Below, one piece after another: positions 1 to 13,200 of a stretch of 64,000 nucleotides of DNA. Each line of letters opens with the position of its first letter. Within the stretch, counting starts at the first letter, position 1. Origin of the DNA: Limnoperna fortunei (Eukaryota > Mollusca > Bivalvia > Mytilida > Modiolidae); assembly GCA_944474755.1 (NCBI GenBank), contig OX104114.1, positions 25,691,220 through 25,755,219 of the forward strand, given 5' to 3'. Made by a program: the position numbers and the translations under genes. The notes under the pieces were generated by a model. That model was not told where the DNA came from. It worked only from the letters and a program-made list of their open reading frames with translations, and made no database searches.

Positions 1-1086
1 AAATGTTTGAATAACAGATCTAAACAAATGGCTCGATTAATTCTGTTTTTACATAATCCATTGATTGATGTTGTTACATTTTGTGCATTATTCATTGCTT
101 GTGAATGATTAAACAAACAAATTGTGTTTTACAAATTAGAAGTTGTTGTTCTGAGTATTAGTTAAGTGTATTTATTTGTACTTAGAACATTGAATTGGCA
201 TTAAGTGGCATCTTGTTTTGTTTTGTTTTTTGTTTTTATGTGCCAAGCATAACACTCAACATGCTTGTTTTTTGTTGTCTGGTTTAGATTTGTTACATAA
301 ATCTGAAATGTGGAACTATTTTGAAATTCCTGTGCAGAGACATGTGAAGCAGTCAAATGAAGATTTTATAGAAATGTTTTGGAAAATGGGTCTGGGTTGT
401 CTGATTCCCCCATGATTGTGACTTCTTAAGACGATTTAGCTTAAAAAGTTCTTGTTCAAACCATGTCAGGTGGAACATTATTTTTAGCCCATCTGGGCCA
501 AAGGTATTAACTTTCGCCAGCACTTTGTGTCTGTCATTTGTCATTTGTCCATCTGTTGTTTATTTGTTTTAAAAAATCTTCACCCCTGAAACTACGTCTA
601 CCTGGCCAATTTTTCCCAAAAGTTGACCAGTCAGTTATTGGGTGATATGGAAACATATGGAGTGCATGAAAAAAATGTTATATTGGGCAAAGCCCTAGCG
701 AGTCTCTATACAAGAAATTGTTCATGCATTCTATATAATTATGTATCCCCCCTGTCACACTGACTGTATAACGAATTTATCCCAACAATGCAATTCCATT
801 CCATTAAAATCAATTGTCCTTAGAAAAGAAGTGTTATCCTTGTTACATGAAACAAACATGGCATATTTTGTGAACAAATCATGTCATTCCAAGAAAGAGG
901 GATACAGTCTTTTGGTTGGGATACATGAAAATTTTAGAGTTGGTATTGATTTCCCCGAGACAGAATACAATAATTGTAAAAGACACTTTAGCCAATAACA
1001 AAACAGTATTTCTAACAGAGTCAGGAATAAAATCATCCTTAGGGTGCCTAGTTTTAAATTATATCCATGGTGCCCACAGAGGTGGA

Positions 1087-1345
1087 GGGGCCTCGGTGGC
1101 CGAGTGGTCAAGGTAGTTCGTCTACTAATGATCACGTGGTCTGTCAGCACTGAGACTGCAGGTTCGATTCTCACTGCAGGCAGGGTGTACTCGACTCCTA
1201 TCTTAATTGACAAGGATTGCCAGTTTTCCTACCGCAGGTCAGGGTTTTCTCCGGGTTATCCGGCTTCCTCCCCAATAAAACTGGACGCCATGATATAGCT
1301 GAAAAATTGCTGAAAGTGGCATTAAAACACCATCAAACAAACAAA
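1087..1345 (+). repeat. tRNA-derived SINE, young copy with target-site duplication
   Basis: The head is tRNA-like, with an A-box TGGCCGAGTGG and a B-box GGTTCGATTCT. It is followed by the shared body (CTGGACGCCATGATATAGCT) and an AAACAAACAAA tail. A 14 bp duplication with one mismatch flanks it (1073-1086 and 1346-1359, CCCACAGAGGTGGA type), which marks retroposition. Other copies occur at 30606, 34923, 36906, 32109, 39746 and 56475. A RNA polymerase III promoter is expected from the two boxes. Confidence 0.92.
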
Positions 1346-2308
1346 CCCACAAAGGTGGATACTATCTCAATGATATCTAGTTCATTCTAGTATCAGGTTA
1401 GCTTATCAAAAAAGTGTAAGCAGTATTTTCTTGACTTGACTTGGGGAGTTTTTTACGTCCTACACCGACAACTTAATGCCCTTGGTCAGACGGTAGTATT
1501 TTCTTAGAAGAATATGATGATAAAACTAAAATTTAAAGGTATACAATTCTGTGAGAGAATTTAAATGATAAGGTTAATAAAGGCCTATTGCATTTAGCTG
1601 TCTGTAATGTTTTTCATTTGAAAAAATATGTTTGCTTATCTGTGCAAACGCACACCTAAAATATTAAGTTTCTTTGACTGCAATAAAATTAATTAAATTA
1701 CATTTTACTTAACATTTCTGTTCCACTTCTCCAGCATTGCAAATAGCCTAGAAATCAAGTTTAGATAAAGAGAAATATATAAAATGTTTACAGACATTCG
1801 ATGATGAAAAAAACCTTTGCAAAGATTATTAACCGATCATGTACAGCAGCTGATTGCATTTAAGCTTCTTAAAATAGCAACTTAAACAAAATTGCAGTTC
1901 TTTGTTACGGAATAGAATCATGTGGTGTTGTGATTGAAATATGTTGTTAATTTCAACAAAATGAGAGTTTTAATTTGAACTAGGAAGTGTACCATATAGT
2001 TTGTACCATGTTAGTAGCTATATTGGCGGCAAATATATCAACCAAGTTAGAAAAAAATGCAATAATTTCTATAAAATATTAACAGAATATTTGACTTGTG
2101 ATGTTCATGTTTTAGTCTATCTTCTCTTTATGTTTTTTGGATCATACCCAGTTGAATAAGGACTTATTTATTCCAGTTTAGGCAATTTTTGATACCTTAG
2201 ATTATTGTCCAAAATAACTGTTGTTTTAGAATGTGATTACAATAAAAAATATTGAAGAATGGTTGTACTATTTAATTCAAATACAAAAGTATGTAAGTGG
2301 TGTTTTTA

Positions 2309-2530
2309 TACCCCTGCTTCGAAGAAGATGGGTTATACTGTTTTATCCTTGTCTCTTCCTTGGTCCATCCTTTCATAACAAAAATTTCGGTTGTAGTTTT
2401 CTTAGCAACTTTAGTATGCAGAAGCCTGATATTTTGCATATTGCTTTATCCTATTGTACCATAGGGTGTATAGCAATTTCATTCTTCTTGGTCTTCAGTA
2501 CTTCCTGTTTACCGAATACTTTTTTGCAGG
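2309..2530 (+). repeat. Dispersed repeat, copy 1 (TATACCCC family)
   Basis: It begins with a TATACCCC-like stretch followed by a GAAG/GGGTTATACTG motif. The start of 8761-8935 is similar (TATACCCCCACTTGG then GGGGGGTATA). The family and class are not recognised. A 102-codon ORF over this repeat is taken as chance. Confidence 0.4.
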
Positions 2531-3299
2531 AGTATCACTAGTGAGCATTAGCTCACAGATACACTTGTTTGTGTGTTGAAAATGTACATATAGAAGTCAA
2601 CCATTTGGTAAAGTAAAAATTATGTAATTCACTGTCAAAGAATGAAATGTTTTGACATTGCAGTTAAAATGATTACATAGCAATTCCCCATAGAATGATG
2701 TACAGAGCTGTTTATTTTCCGTTCTTTTGAACAGCTGCCAAATGGTTTGAGCTTATGATCAAACTTAAATTTCCCAATAGATTTTACCAATATGTTTTCT
2801 TAGACTGTAAGACAGGGTAACACCTTGTTACTTGAAGTTTGTTCCCTAGAGCTTTAAGTACAAATTTCTGTAAAAATGCAATATCTTCTGCTGTCAATTT
2901 CATCTATATCCTTGGAGCGCTTAAATATAACTGCAGTATTGATTAATTGTTAAAGAGTCCTTATGATATTTTAGAGATAAATACATTTATTGTGAAAAGT
3001 CTTCAGTTCTGGATAAATGTTATTATTTATTAAAGTTTATACTTAATTGTTTATAAAATGAACATGCTGAAATCTAGGGGACTCAAAGGTATAAAAGTCA
3101 TGACATGTACTTAATGTGGCAGATAAATAATCAGTTCATTAGATTCACAAATTCAAATAATCAAATTTGTGAACATCTTTGGTTGATATTGTAGGGAAAC
3201 ATAGTTGGTCAGCTTCATGCTGAACTTTGTTTGACTACAAAAAAGGGTGCACTTGACTGGCAACCTAAGGTGATAAAGGGACAATGTACTTAATTAATG

Positions 3300-3531
3300 G
3301 TATGAGGGGCCTTTGTGGCAGAGTCCTTCAGTTAGTCATCTACTGATCACTGACCTTCTGACATGGTGGTTGCTTGTTTAATCAGTCATAATTAACAGAT
3401 TGCTGTTTTCTACCCAAATGTTGGATTTTTTACCAGTACACTAGTTTCCACATCCAATTAAACAGGACACCATGATAAAAACTACAAAAAATTGTAGACT
3501 AGCATTTAACTCCATCCAAACAATCAAACAA
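3300..3531 (+). repeat. Old, degenerate copy of the tRNA-derived SINE
   Basis: A decayed head (GGGGCCTTTGTGGCAGAGT), the body motif ACAGGACACCATGATA and a tail ATCAAACAAAC are still readable, but most positions differ from the young copies at 1087 and 36906. The SINE family has therefore been active over a long period. Confidence 0.75.
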
Positions 3532-3794
3532 ACCTAGGGTCTTCAGTTCCATCTGGATAACTTACCCCCAAAAAAATTGCTTGCTTATATCAGGCTTAGT
3601 CAAATCCAGTCATATGGTTGGTTGTTCCCTGAACTTATCATTTCTTTTTCCAATAAAATTGTATGTCCCGACTCCATCATATTATGTTACCAAAAAAATT
3701 CTTTTAAATAGAATTACAACCAATAAATTGAGAGAGTTTTAAATTTTTTGTTCCTTAAAACACCAGTATGTATACAGAAAGAAATGCAATAAAA

Positions 3795-4560
3795 ATACTT
3801 TTTGACCAGGTTGGGTTGCACGAAGTGCAAACCAATGGTTATAGTATGATGAAGTCGGATCTGGGAGCTGGTGGAGAAAATAGGGTATTTATTTTGTGTA
3901 ATCAGCTCCTACTGGTTTCAACCCAAATCTCTGAAACTTCACAAAACGATTGCACATTTATTGAAGTTGTGCACCTGTTATTATTTAATTCTTTGAGGAT
4001 TTTCTCCTAATTTTCCAGGTTTGGGAACTAGAACATTTGTATAGACTGTACCTATTTTGTGTAATCAACTCTTTCTACAGTTTTCAATTAAGATTTCTGA
4101 AACCTTACAGTAAGATTGCACATGAATGGAAGTTATGCACATGCAATACTGAATTTTTCCCCTAATTTTCCAGAATATTTGCAGTAGAAGGTACCTATTT
4201 TGTGTAATGAACTCTCAACAGCTGTCAACCCATATCCTTGAAACTTCACAGTAAAATTGCAAACCTTTTGAAGTTGTGCAAATGATCTAAAGAAATTGTT
4301 AAAAAAATGTTTTCCCTGTTTTCTAGACATGGAAACTTTGTTATTTTTTTATATGATGGCTCTGTTTTTGTGTTATCAACTCTTCCTGCTTTTTACCGTA
4401 CAACAAATTGTAAACAATTTCCCATTAAATTAGGCACTTTGCAACACAACCATTTCAGACTTTTATTACTTTTTTTGCAACCTATGGTCCTAAGTGAAAT
4501 TTTGTGGTTCAAAGTTCATAAATTTGTTCATAATAGAAACTTTTGGTTGTTGTTGGAGTT
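3795..4560 (+). repeat. Dispersed element of ~150 bp monomers
   Basis: The motif TATTTTGTGTAATCAACTC and its variants recur about every 145-165 bp (near 3887, 4050, 4194 and 4363). Each is followed by a CTGAAACTTCACA-type motif and a GAAGTTGTGCAC-type motif. An inverted relative lies at 16308-16505. Monomers of this length inside dispersed elements are typical of bivalve pearl/Helitron-like elements; that assignment is an inference. Confidence 0.6.
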
Positions 4561-5812
4561 CAAAAATTCCTTGAAAATCATGAAATACAATTGTCATGAA
4601 TATATGGTATGTTGGTTGTGAAGAAGTTAATTTGTGTTAGTTTTTGTATAAATTGTGAGTCAAGGTCAGTGTCAATCTTGTTAACGAAAACCTCTAATTT
4701 CCAACATTTGAACTAAATTGTGTATTGGCTTCTTTAAGTCATCATTACTATAGAGATCAGATAGCTGCCATCAGAGATCTTGATTAGCTACTTAACAATT
4801 ACACTATTTCCGAAGGATCCGATGAAGGTTAAATGAATGGTTTTGAATGTAATAACAGGATGGATTTTCAGTTTTGCCAGGTAATTGCAGGGAAAATTAA
4901 GATTGGCGTAGAATGGAATTGTTTAATTGAGGTCATTATTTTTTAATGTAATCTTTTCAGATTGCATTTTCTGTCTTATGTTGTTATCCTAATAAAATGT
5001 CATAAAAGATACCAAGGTTGTAAAATTGACTACAACAGACCCATGTTTTGTCTAACCAAGACTCATCAGTGGTGCTAAAAACCCAAAAATATTTTAAAAT
5101 ACCGGTACAAATTAAAATTTCCAATTGTTATACTAAATCTGTTTAAGGCTATCCTATATTGTGTAATAGTAGAAATACAGTTGCTTTTATTCACCTCTTT
5201 TGTTTTATTAAGTCTTGTTTTGTATAAGTACAGTCATGTTTGCTAGTCACTAAGTCTCCATAGACAGTACTCAAGCTTGCTAGCACTATATAAATTCAGC
5301 CAGCATGCTGATCTAATGCGAGGCACACTTTTTAAAGTTTGGAAAACTGTCTTCTGCTTGCTAGGTATACATGAAGATGAAAACTGCTTACTTGGCATTA
5401 AATAACATACTCCTACTCTATAGACCATACAGCTATTAGGATGCGAAGGAACAAATGGACATTTTAGTGTTAACATCATGGGAACTCTCTCAAGGTCAAC
5501 AGTATGTTGTAATCTTGGCTTACATAATACATGTTGATAATAAAGATGCATCTCTCTGGCAGCAAAAAAAATTAAAAGTTTATACAAATAGTTGCCCTGT
5601 CACAGGTGAAAATCTGCAGAAAGTGGCAATCAAACTATTTAAGAGTTATATGAGCAGAGTGACAGAGTGCCATATTGAGTGTTGAGTTTATCACATGTGA
5701 CAGATATAAAAAGAAGATGCAACCTTCCTTGTCTTTGTATCATGACCCAGTTTCTGTTGTTGTATTAATTACATTTTATGTGTTATAACCATTTATTGTA
5801 AATGTGTTGAAC

Positions 5813-5841
5813 AAATAAATAAATAAATAAATAAATAAATA
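5813..5841. repeat. AAAT microsatellite
   Basis: About seven uninterrupted AAAT units. Longer tracts of the same motif occur at 46462 (as TTTA) and 59479. Confidence 0.9.
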
Positions 5842-6257
5842 TACTTTAATTTTGTAAAGTCTTAAAATTTATCAAGATCTTTTCACACAGAGAATTTGAA
5901 CTTAACATAGAAACTGAAATTATGAGATACAATTTAAAGAACTTCAAAGTGTGTATTTAAAAAACTTTACTTGGTTAATGTATTGTCAAGACAAGGTTTA
6001 TCTAATAACCAATGATATCTGATTAAATGGATGATATACACCCATGTCCCTCATTAATCATAAGTTGATAAAAGATAAGGCTTTAATGAGATCTGGAATA
6101 TTTATTTGATATTACTTTGATTAATGACTGTTTAACTGCTCACTCTGACCTTCTGTATGCAGAAAATTGTATTTTCAGTGAAAGCAATCAGGATAACTTA
6201 GTATTAGTTGAAGAACTATACAGTTTATTGGACTTTGTTGTCTGAGGTACTATTGAT

Positions 6258-6460
6258 AACTGGTGTGTCAACATGGGGGTAACCAGTTCCAGACTGGTGT
6301 GTAAACATGGGGTAACCAGTTACAGACTGGTGTGTCAACATGGGGGTAACCAGTTCCAGACTGGTGTGTCAACATGGGGTAACCAGTTACAGACTGGTGT
6401 GTCAACATGGGGGTAACCAGTTCCAGACTGGTGTGTCAACATGGGGGTAACCAGTTCTAG
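6258..6460. repeat. Minisatellite, 33-34 bp unit, six copies
   Basis: The unit GACTGGTGTGTCAACATGGG plus GGTAACCAGTTCCA is repeated six times with variation in the length of the G run. Each unit carries the short inverted repeat ACTGGT...ACCAGT, so single strands can form a ladder of small hairpins. Antisense ORFs over it simply translate the repeat. Confidence 0.9.
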
Positions 6461-8760
6461 ATCTACTCTCAATACTGTTATGCTCAATTGCAACCTTAAT
6501 AGAAAGTGATTGCCAAATATTCTGCTGAATGTCACAGCTCTTGGTTACTCTGCTTTCTTGACCCTTTCTTGACCCTATAAAAACTATGCCATGAAGGTAG
6601 AAACAACACAAATAGTATAGAATTTATCACTGAATCAGTACATTAACATATTGTTACCAAATTTTAAAATAAGGAGGTTTTTTTGGGGGGGGTTGGGGGG
6701 TTGGGGAGTTATATGAGGGAATCATATTTTAGTAAAACTCTGGCAAGCATTTCAGTTTGATGTTTTTTTTCAATTTAAATTTCTGTAAATATATTTATAC
6801 AATTTAACAAAAATGATAATTTTGACTGTTTGATAGTAAAAGTAGATCTGGCCAATAAAACAAGAAGAACTGGTAATTTGTAGACACTTAATCAGACAAT
6901 AACAATAATTCACAGTAATGATGGAAATAAGTATTGACTGACAAGATATTAATATCACAACTTCAACAGATGTTAAGGCAAAGGATACTGTTTTCTTGGT
7001 TTTCAATATCGAAATGTGTGTTTTGTGTGTCTTAGCATGTGATGAAAAACGTATCTAATAGGACAGCAGATTTATTTAAACAAAACAGCAAGGTGTTTTA
7101 TTAATGTAACCATTCTGTGATTGATTAAGAATTGATTTTTAAAATTCAATCATTTCATGATTTCCAAATTTCAGAGTGCCAGTTACCACATCTTAGGAAC
7201 TACAAATCTGTGTGCACTGAGGTTTAATAGTATAAGAGTGTAACATTACATTATTGCTCCATACACTAACTTCCAAGCTGTGTTCTCTATTCTGTTGTAA
7301 TTTTCAAAAAAAATTTGTTATTTTTCATAGTGATAAGTTGGACCTTAATGTGGACTTTCATGAAAATTTTAATCATGAAATTGCTATATATTATGATGGG
7401 TTATTATAGTAAAGGTTCTTATAAACAAATGTTTATGTAAAAAGATATCAAATAAACAAATGCGAGACTGTATGCAAGAAAAAAGTTTTCTATGAAGGGG
7501 AGTGCAGTCAATCTCTCATGAAGGTTCAAAATGTTTGATACGGGCCTTCAACAGGCTTTTTAGAAACATTGAAACAAGATTTGTCCTGGCCTAAGTTGGA
7601 AAACTACAACAGATGTTTAACACAATCAGCCTGTCAAGAGTTAACTTCAACATCAGATATATCTACATTTTCAAAAATCGAAAGCCAATACACATGAAAG
7701 CTAATACACATGAAAGTAAACATCTGTTTTTCTGGCTTTTTCAGACAAAAACACTCACTTTCTTCAATTACTTTCTGCACCAGTTCATACTCTGAACTTA
7801 GATTAGAATTATTCTTTGGTACTTTGAAAATCTGAAATTATTTTTTAATGGCTTTTATTTCCTTTTGAATTTTTATCCTGATAACGTTTATTTAGCTTTA
7901 ATGTCTGATAAACATAGACATGGAGACAAGATGATATAAACATACATAAAATACATGGAGGAAGTCGATTTCTATTAATTTGTTTACTTTTGTGGAAAAA
8001 AATGGCTTGTTGTCATGGATATAAAATCAGAAAATCTTCCAGGAAGGTTAGTACAGTATAATTTATTCTATTTGTGTTTTGTTAAATTGAATTATTTCAT
8101 TGTTGAATTTTGTTTATAGAAAATGCCAGGCCATAAATGTTTCTTTGTTTTCTATTGTTCAACATTTTAAAACTTGTGGTTCAGTGCATTAAATATGTAC
8201 AGAACCAACAAATTGAGGATTTTTTATTCCTAAAGGTATTTCTAAAAGTTAAAACATTTAAAGGTATTTAAAAGAAAAATGTTAGTTCATTCTATTGACC
8301 CATTAATATGCTTTCTTCTTATTGTAACTAAAATGAACATTGAAATTCAACCTCTGTACAATTAAGAAATTTGTCTTTTCGAAATAAAAAAGTTAAATAT
8401 TGAGATGTCAGTTAAAATAGTAAAGGTCAAATTCTAGAACATTATGACCTTGACCTTCTTTTTATTTTAATTTCAATTTATTTCATAATACAAACGAATA
8501 AAAGGCAAAATCATTAGGATATTTTTTTTTAATAAAAAGGTCATTTGGACTTTTAGAGACATTTACCATGACCACTAACCTTATGCTGTATGTACTGCCC
8601 ATACAAAAAAAGCATTTATAAGAATGAACCACTTAACAGTCATAAAAAATGACTTTAACCTTGATCTCAAACATTATGACCTTGACCATGCTGGAGGTCA
8701 ACAATAAACAACAGTGATTATCCTGTCAATATCTGTTATAGTTATTGAGATTTGGCTATT

Positions 8761-8935
8761 TATACCCCCACTTGGAAAGGGGGGTATATAGTGATGGGGG
8801 TTTGTAGTTCTGTCTGACCTCACTTTCTCTTATGCATAACGTTTCTTCTGAGTGGAAGTTGATGAAACTTACACAAAATCATTGTCACATTTAGGTAGTC
8901 CCTTTTTTGCACTTTATATTTAACATTTTGATCCT
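8761..8935 (+). repeat. Dispersed repeat, copy 2 (TATACCCC family)
   Basis: It opens with TATACCCCCACTTGG and the near-complementary GGGGGGTATATAGTG, then a region with GAAGTTGATGAAACTTACAC. The opening resembles the repeat at 2309. No coding capacity is seen. Confidence 0.4.
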
Positions 8936-9412
8936 AATAACAGGAAGTCTTACCTCTCTGCTTCTCATACATCAGCTGTTAACAAAATAATTTCTAAACT
9001 GTATTGGTTATTGAAGAACTTCTTTTTTTAAATTTAACTGTATAATATCAAATGGCAACAGTGACCTTAGCCTTGATTCATCTGTATACAAAGTCCTATT
9101 TTCAATGTGTTTTTTGCATCTGCCAATTTGAATTCAATAAGATTAGATTTAATGCTTCTTTTGTGAAGTTTTAGCTTGACTTAATAAAAGTTGGGGTGAA
9201 GCTGAGATATAGCTATCATTAGTCTCTTGTGTGCCTATCAATACACGTTTTTGGTAAAATCTTATCAAACTTTATTATATACAAGTATACCATACTAGCA
9301 ACTTTTAGTTTGTTTATGAGCTTTTTAAGATAATGTGCATATTCATGAAGTAACACAAATGTTACCATTGTTTAAGCCCTATTTGAATAGTGATTTTTAT
9401 TACCTGATTGAA

Positions 9413-9624
9413 ACCATGGTTGAAAATGCACCATCTCATTGGGTACCATGATTGAACATGCAACGTCTCATGGGAGACCATGATTGAACATGCAACGTCT
9501 CATGGGAGACCATGACTGAACATGTAACATCTCATGGGAGACCATGATTGAACATGCAATTTCTCATGGTAGACCATGATTGAACATGCAACGTCTCATG
9601 TGAGACCATGATTGAACATGCAAC
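9413..9624. repeat. Minisatellite, 32 bp unit, ~6.5 copies
   Basis: The unit is ACCATGATTGAACATGCAAC plus GTCTCATGGGAG, repeated head to tail. The junction TCTCATGGGAGACCATGA is itself partly self-complementary. It lies in a NOS1AP intron. Confidence 0.9.
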
Positions 9625-10105
9625 AAAACTACTTAAGAAATTTAAACCTTAAATGGCTAATAATTGGAAGGTCCCCTATTAAAAGTATATTTGTTAAATA
9701 TACCATACCTCCAACCTAGATGGCTTTCAATAATGAAAATAAAAAATCATTTAAATTACTTACAACCAGATTTTTTATTGAAACCATCTGAAGATTAAAC
9801 TATTGATATATATAAGCATCATCTTAAGTATCCCTAATCTTTAGATATGTGATTGATGTCTGTATTATCAGCTGGCCTGCTTACCAAGTGAGCTGAAGAA
9901 GTATTCTGTTAGGTCCGTCAGTTTTGTTTACCTGTATATCTACTACCTGCACATAGAACTGGAAACTTGCCAATGTGTTTATTCCTAATTTTTTTCTGGA
10001 AAAATAATTACATTTATTATAGATTTCCAAATAAATAAAACTGCCTGTAAACAATGTAATAAGAAAAACATATGATATAGATGTAAAATAGTTTTTATTT
10101 TACAG

Positions 10106-10232
10106 AGCCAAGCCATGCGTATTGTTCGGACCATTGGCCAGGCTTTTGAAGTATGCCACAAAATCAGTATACAATCTGCTCAGGCTGATAACCAACAACC
10201 TGTCTTTCCTGATGAATGTGATAACGAAAACA
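10106..10232 (+). CDS. NOS1AP: NOS1AP exon: C-terminal end of the PTB domain
   Basis: The 127 nt exon encodes [20 protein letters not shown] and then an acidic/polar stretch ending DECDNEN. The first part matches the last helix of the PTB domain of NOS1AP/CAPON, the adaptor that links neuronal nitric oxide synthase to Dexras1, synapsin and Scribble-type partners. The acceptor is TTTTACAG and the donor GTAAGT; the exon enters in phase 0 and ends after one base, which the next exon (18745) completes as Ile. The rest of the PTB domain should lie upstream of the window. The last ~13 bases plus the donor resemble one unit of the giant tandem array that begins immediately downstream. The family assignment is strong; the exon borders are inferred from phase and splice consensus. 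Confidence 0.9.
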
Positions 10233-13200
10233 GTAAGTGTAGTCGATTCTGGTTTAGGTAATAACCCAAAACAGTAAGTGTAGTCAATTCTGGTTTAGAT
10301 AAATAACCCAAAACAGTAAGTGTAGTCAGTTCTGATCTAGATAATAACCCAAAACAGTAAGTGTAGTCAGTTCTGATCTAGATAATAACCCAAAACAGTA
10401 AGTGTAGTCAATTCTGGTCTAGATAATAACCCAAAACAGTAAGTGTAGTCAGTTCTGATCTAGATAATAACCCAAAACAGTAAGTGTAGTCGATTCTGGT
10501 CTAGATAATAACCCAAAACAGTAAGTGTAGTCAATTCTGGTCTAGATAAATAACCCAAAACAGTAAGTGTAGTCAGTTCTGATCTAGATAATAACCCAAA
10601 ACAGTAAGTGTAGTCGATTCTGGTCTAGATAATAACCCAAAACAGTAAGTGTAGTCAATTCTGGTCTAGATAATAACCCAAAACAGTAAGTGTAGTCAAT
10701 TCTGGTCTAGATAATAACCAAAAACAGTAAGTGTAGTCAGTTCTGGTCCAGTTCTGAACTAGATAATAAGCCAAAACAGTAAGTGTAGTCAATTCTGGTC
10801 TAGATAAATAACCCAAAACAGTAAGTGTAGTCAGTTCTGATCTAGATAATAACCCAAAACAGTAAGTGTAGTCAGTTCTGATCTAGATAATAACCCAAAA
10901 CAGTAAGTGTAGTCGATTCTGGTCTAGATAATAACCCAAAACAGTAAGTGTAGTCAATTCTGGTCTAGATAATAACCCAAAACAGTAAGTGTAGTCAAAT
11001 CTGGTCTAGATAATAACCCAAAACAGTAAGTGTAGTCAGTTCTGGTCCAGTTCTGAACTAGATAATAAGCCAAAACAGTAAGTGTTCTCAATTCTGAACT
11101 AGATAATAACCCAAAACAGGAAGTGTAGTCAGTTCTGAACTAGATAAATAAGCTAAAACAGTAAGTGTAGTCAGTTCTGAACTAAATAAATAAGCCAAAA
11201 CAGAAAGTGTAGTCAGTTCTCGTCTAGATAATAAACCAAAACAGTAAGTGTAGTCAGTTCTGAACTAGATAAATAAGCCAAAACAGGAAGTGTAGTCAGT
11301 TCTCGTCTAGATAATAAGCCAAAACAGGAAGTGTAGTCAGTTCTCGTCTAGATAATAAGCTAAAACAGTAAGTGTAGTCAGTTCTGATCTTGATAATGAC
11401 CCAAAACAGTAAGTGTAGTCAATTCTGGTCTAGATAATAACCAAAACAGTAAGTGTAGTCAGTTCTGGTCCAGTTCTGAACTAGATAATAACCCAAAACA
11501 GTAAGTGTAGCCAGTTCTGATCTAGATAATAACCCAAAACAGTAAGTGTAATCGATTCTGGTCTAGATAATAACCCAAAACAGTAAGTGTAGTCAATTCT
11601 GGTCTAGATAATAAACCAAAACAGTAAGTGTAGTCAGTTCTGGTAAATAAACCAAACAGTAAGTGTGGTCAGTTCTGAACTAGATAATAAGCCAAAACAG
11701 TAAGTGTAGGCAGTTCTGAACTAGATAATAAGCCAAAACATTAAGTGTAGTCAGTTCTGAAGTAGATAATAACCCAAAACAGCAAGTGTAGTCAATTCTG
11801 GTCTAGATAATAACCCAAAACAGTAAGTGTAGTCAATTCTGGTCTAGATAATAACCCAAAACAGTAAGTGTAGTCAGTTCTGATCTAAATAATAACCAAA
11901 ACAGTAAGTGTAGCCTGTTCTGAACTAGATAATACTAGTAAGCAAAAAACATTTCTGATCTAGATTATAACCAAAAAGAAAATGTAGTCAATTCTGGTCT
12001 AGATAATAAACCAAAACAGTAAGTGTAGTCAGTTCTGAACTTGATAATAACCCAAAACAGGAAGTGTAGGCAGTTCTCGTCTAGATAATAACCCAAAACA
12101 GTAAGTGTAGTCAATTCTGAACTAGATAATAAGCCAAAACTGAAAGTGTAGGCAGTTCTGAACTAGATAATAAGCCAAAACAGGAAGTATAGGCAGTTTT
12201 GAACTAGATAATAAGCCAAAACAGGAAGTGTAGTCAATTCTGAACTAGATAATAAGCCAAAACTGAAAGTGTAGGCAGTTCTGAACTAGATAATAAGCCA
12301 AAACAGGAAGTATAGGCAGTTTTGAACTAGATAATAACCCAAAACAGTAAGTGTAGTCAATTCTGAACTAGATAATAAGCCAAAACTGAAAGTGTAGGCA
12401 GTTCTGAACTAGATAATAAGCCAAAACAGGAAGTATAGGCAGTTTTGAACTAGATAATAAGCCAAAACAGGAAGTGTAAGCAGTTCTCGTCTAGATAATA
12501 ACCCAAAACAGTAAGCGTAGTCAATTCTGAACTAGATAATAAGCCAAAACAGAAAGTGTAGGCAGTTCTGAACTAGATAATAAGCCACAACAGGAAGTGT
12601 AGGCAGTTCTGAACTAGATAATAACCCAAAACAGTAAGTGTAGTCAATTCTGAACTAGATAATAAGCCAAAACAGGAAGTGTAGGCAGTTCTGAACTAGA
12701 TAATAAACCAAAACAGTAAGTGTAGTCAGTTCTGAACTAGATAATAAGCCAAAACAGAAAGTGTAGGCAGTTCTCGTCTAGATGAAAACCAAAACAGTAA
12801 GTGTAGTCAATTCTGGTCTAGATAATTACCCAAAACATTAAGTGTAGCCAGTTCTGATCTAGATAATAACCCAAAACAGAAAGTGTAGTTAGTTCTGATC
12901 TAGATAAATAACCCAAAACAGTAAGTGTAGTCAGTTCTGATCTAGATAATAAGCCAAAACAGAAAGTGTAGTCAGTTCTGAACTAGATAATAAGCCAACA
13001 GTAAGTGTAGTCAGTTCTGATCTAGATAAATAAGCCAAAACAGAAAGTGTAGTCAGTTCTGATCTAGATAAATAAGCCAAAACAGAAAATGTAGTCAGTT
13101 CTGATCTAGATAATAAGCCAAAACAGTAAGTGTAGTCAATTCTGATCTAGATAAAAACCCAAAACAGTAAGTGTAGTAGTTCTGAACTAGATAATAACCC

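Larger units (their letters stand above)
1..10105 (+). other. NOS1AP: Intron of NOS1AP (5' end outside the window)
   Basis: No coding exon could be supported before 10106, where a NOS1AP exon begins behind an AG acceptor, so this stretch is read as intron. The short ORFs here are AT-rich, lack recognisable domains and several fall inside repeats. It holds a young SINE (1087-1345), a decayed SINE (3300-3531), a ~150 bp periodic dispersed repeat (3795-4560), two related repeats starting with a TATACCCC motif (about 2309-2530 and 8761-8935), an AAAT microsatellite (5813-5841) and two minisatellites (6258-6460, 9413-9624). An upstream gene ending before 10106 cannot be excluded. Confidence 0.6.

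Noticed and set aside
1087..1165. Possible tRNA gene (A-box and B-box present)
   Set aside because: It is the head of a SINE with target-site duplication and tail; the same head recurs in every copy, and no proper acceptor-stem closure was seen.
2233..2541. 102-codon ORF
   Set aside because: It overlaps a dispersed repeat, is hydrophobic by AT-richness and has no recognisable family.
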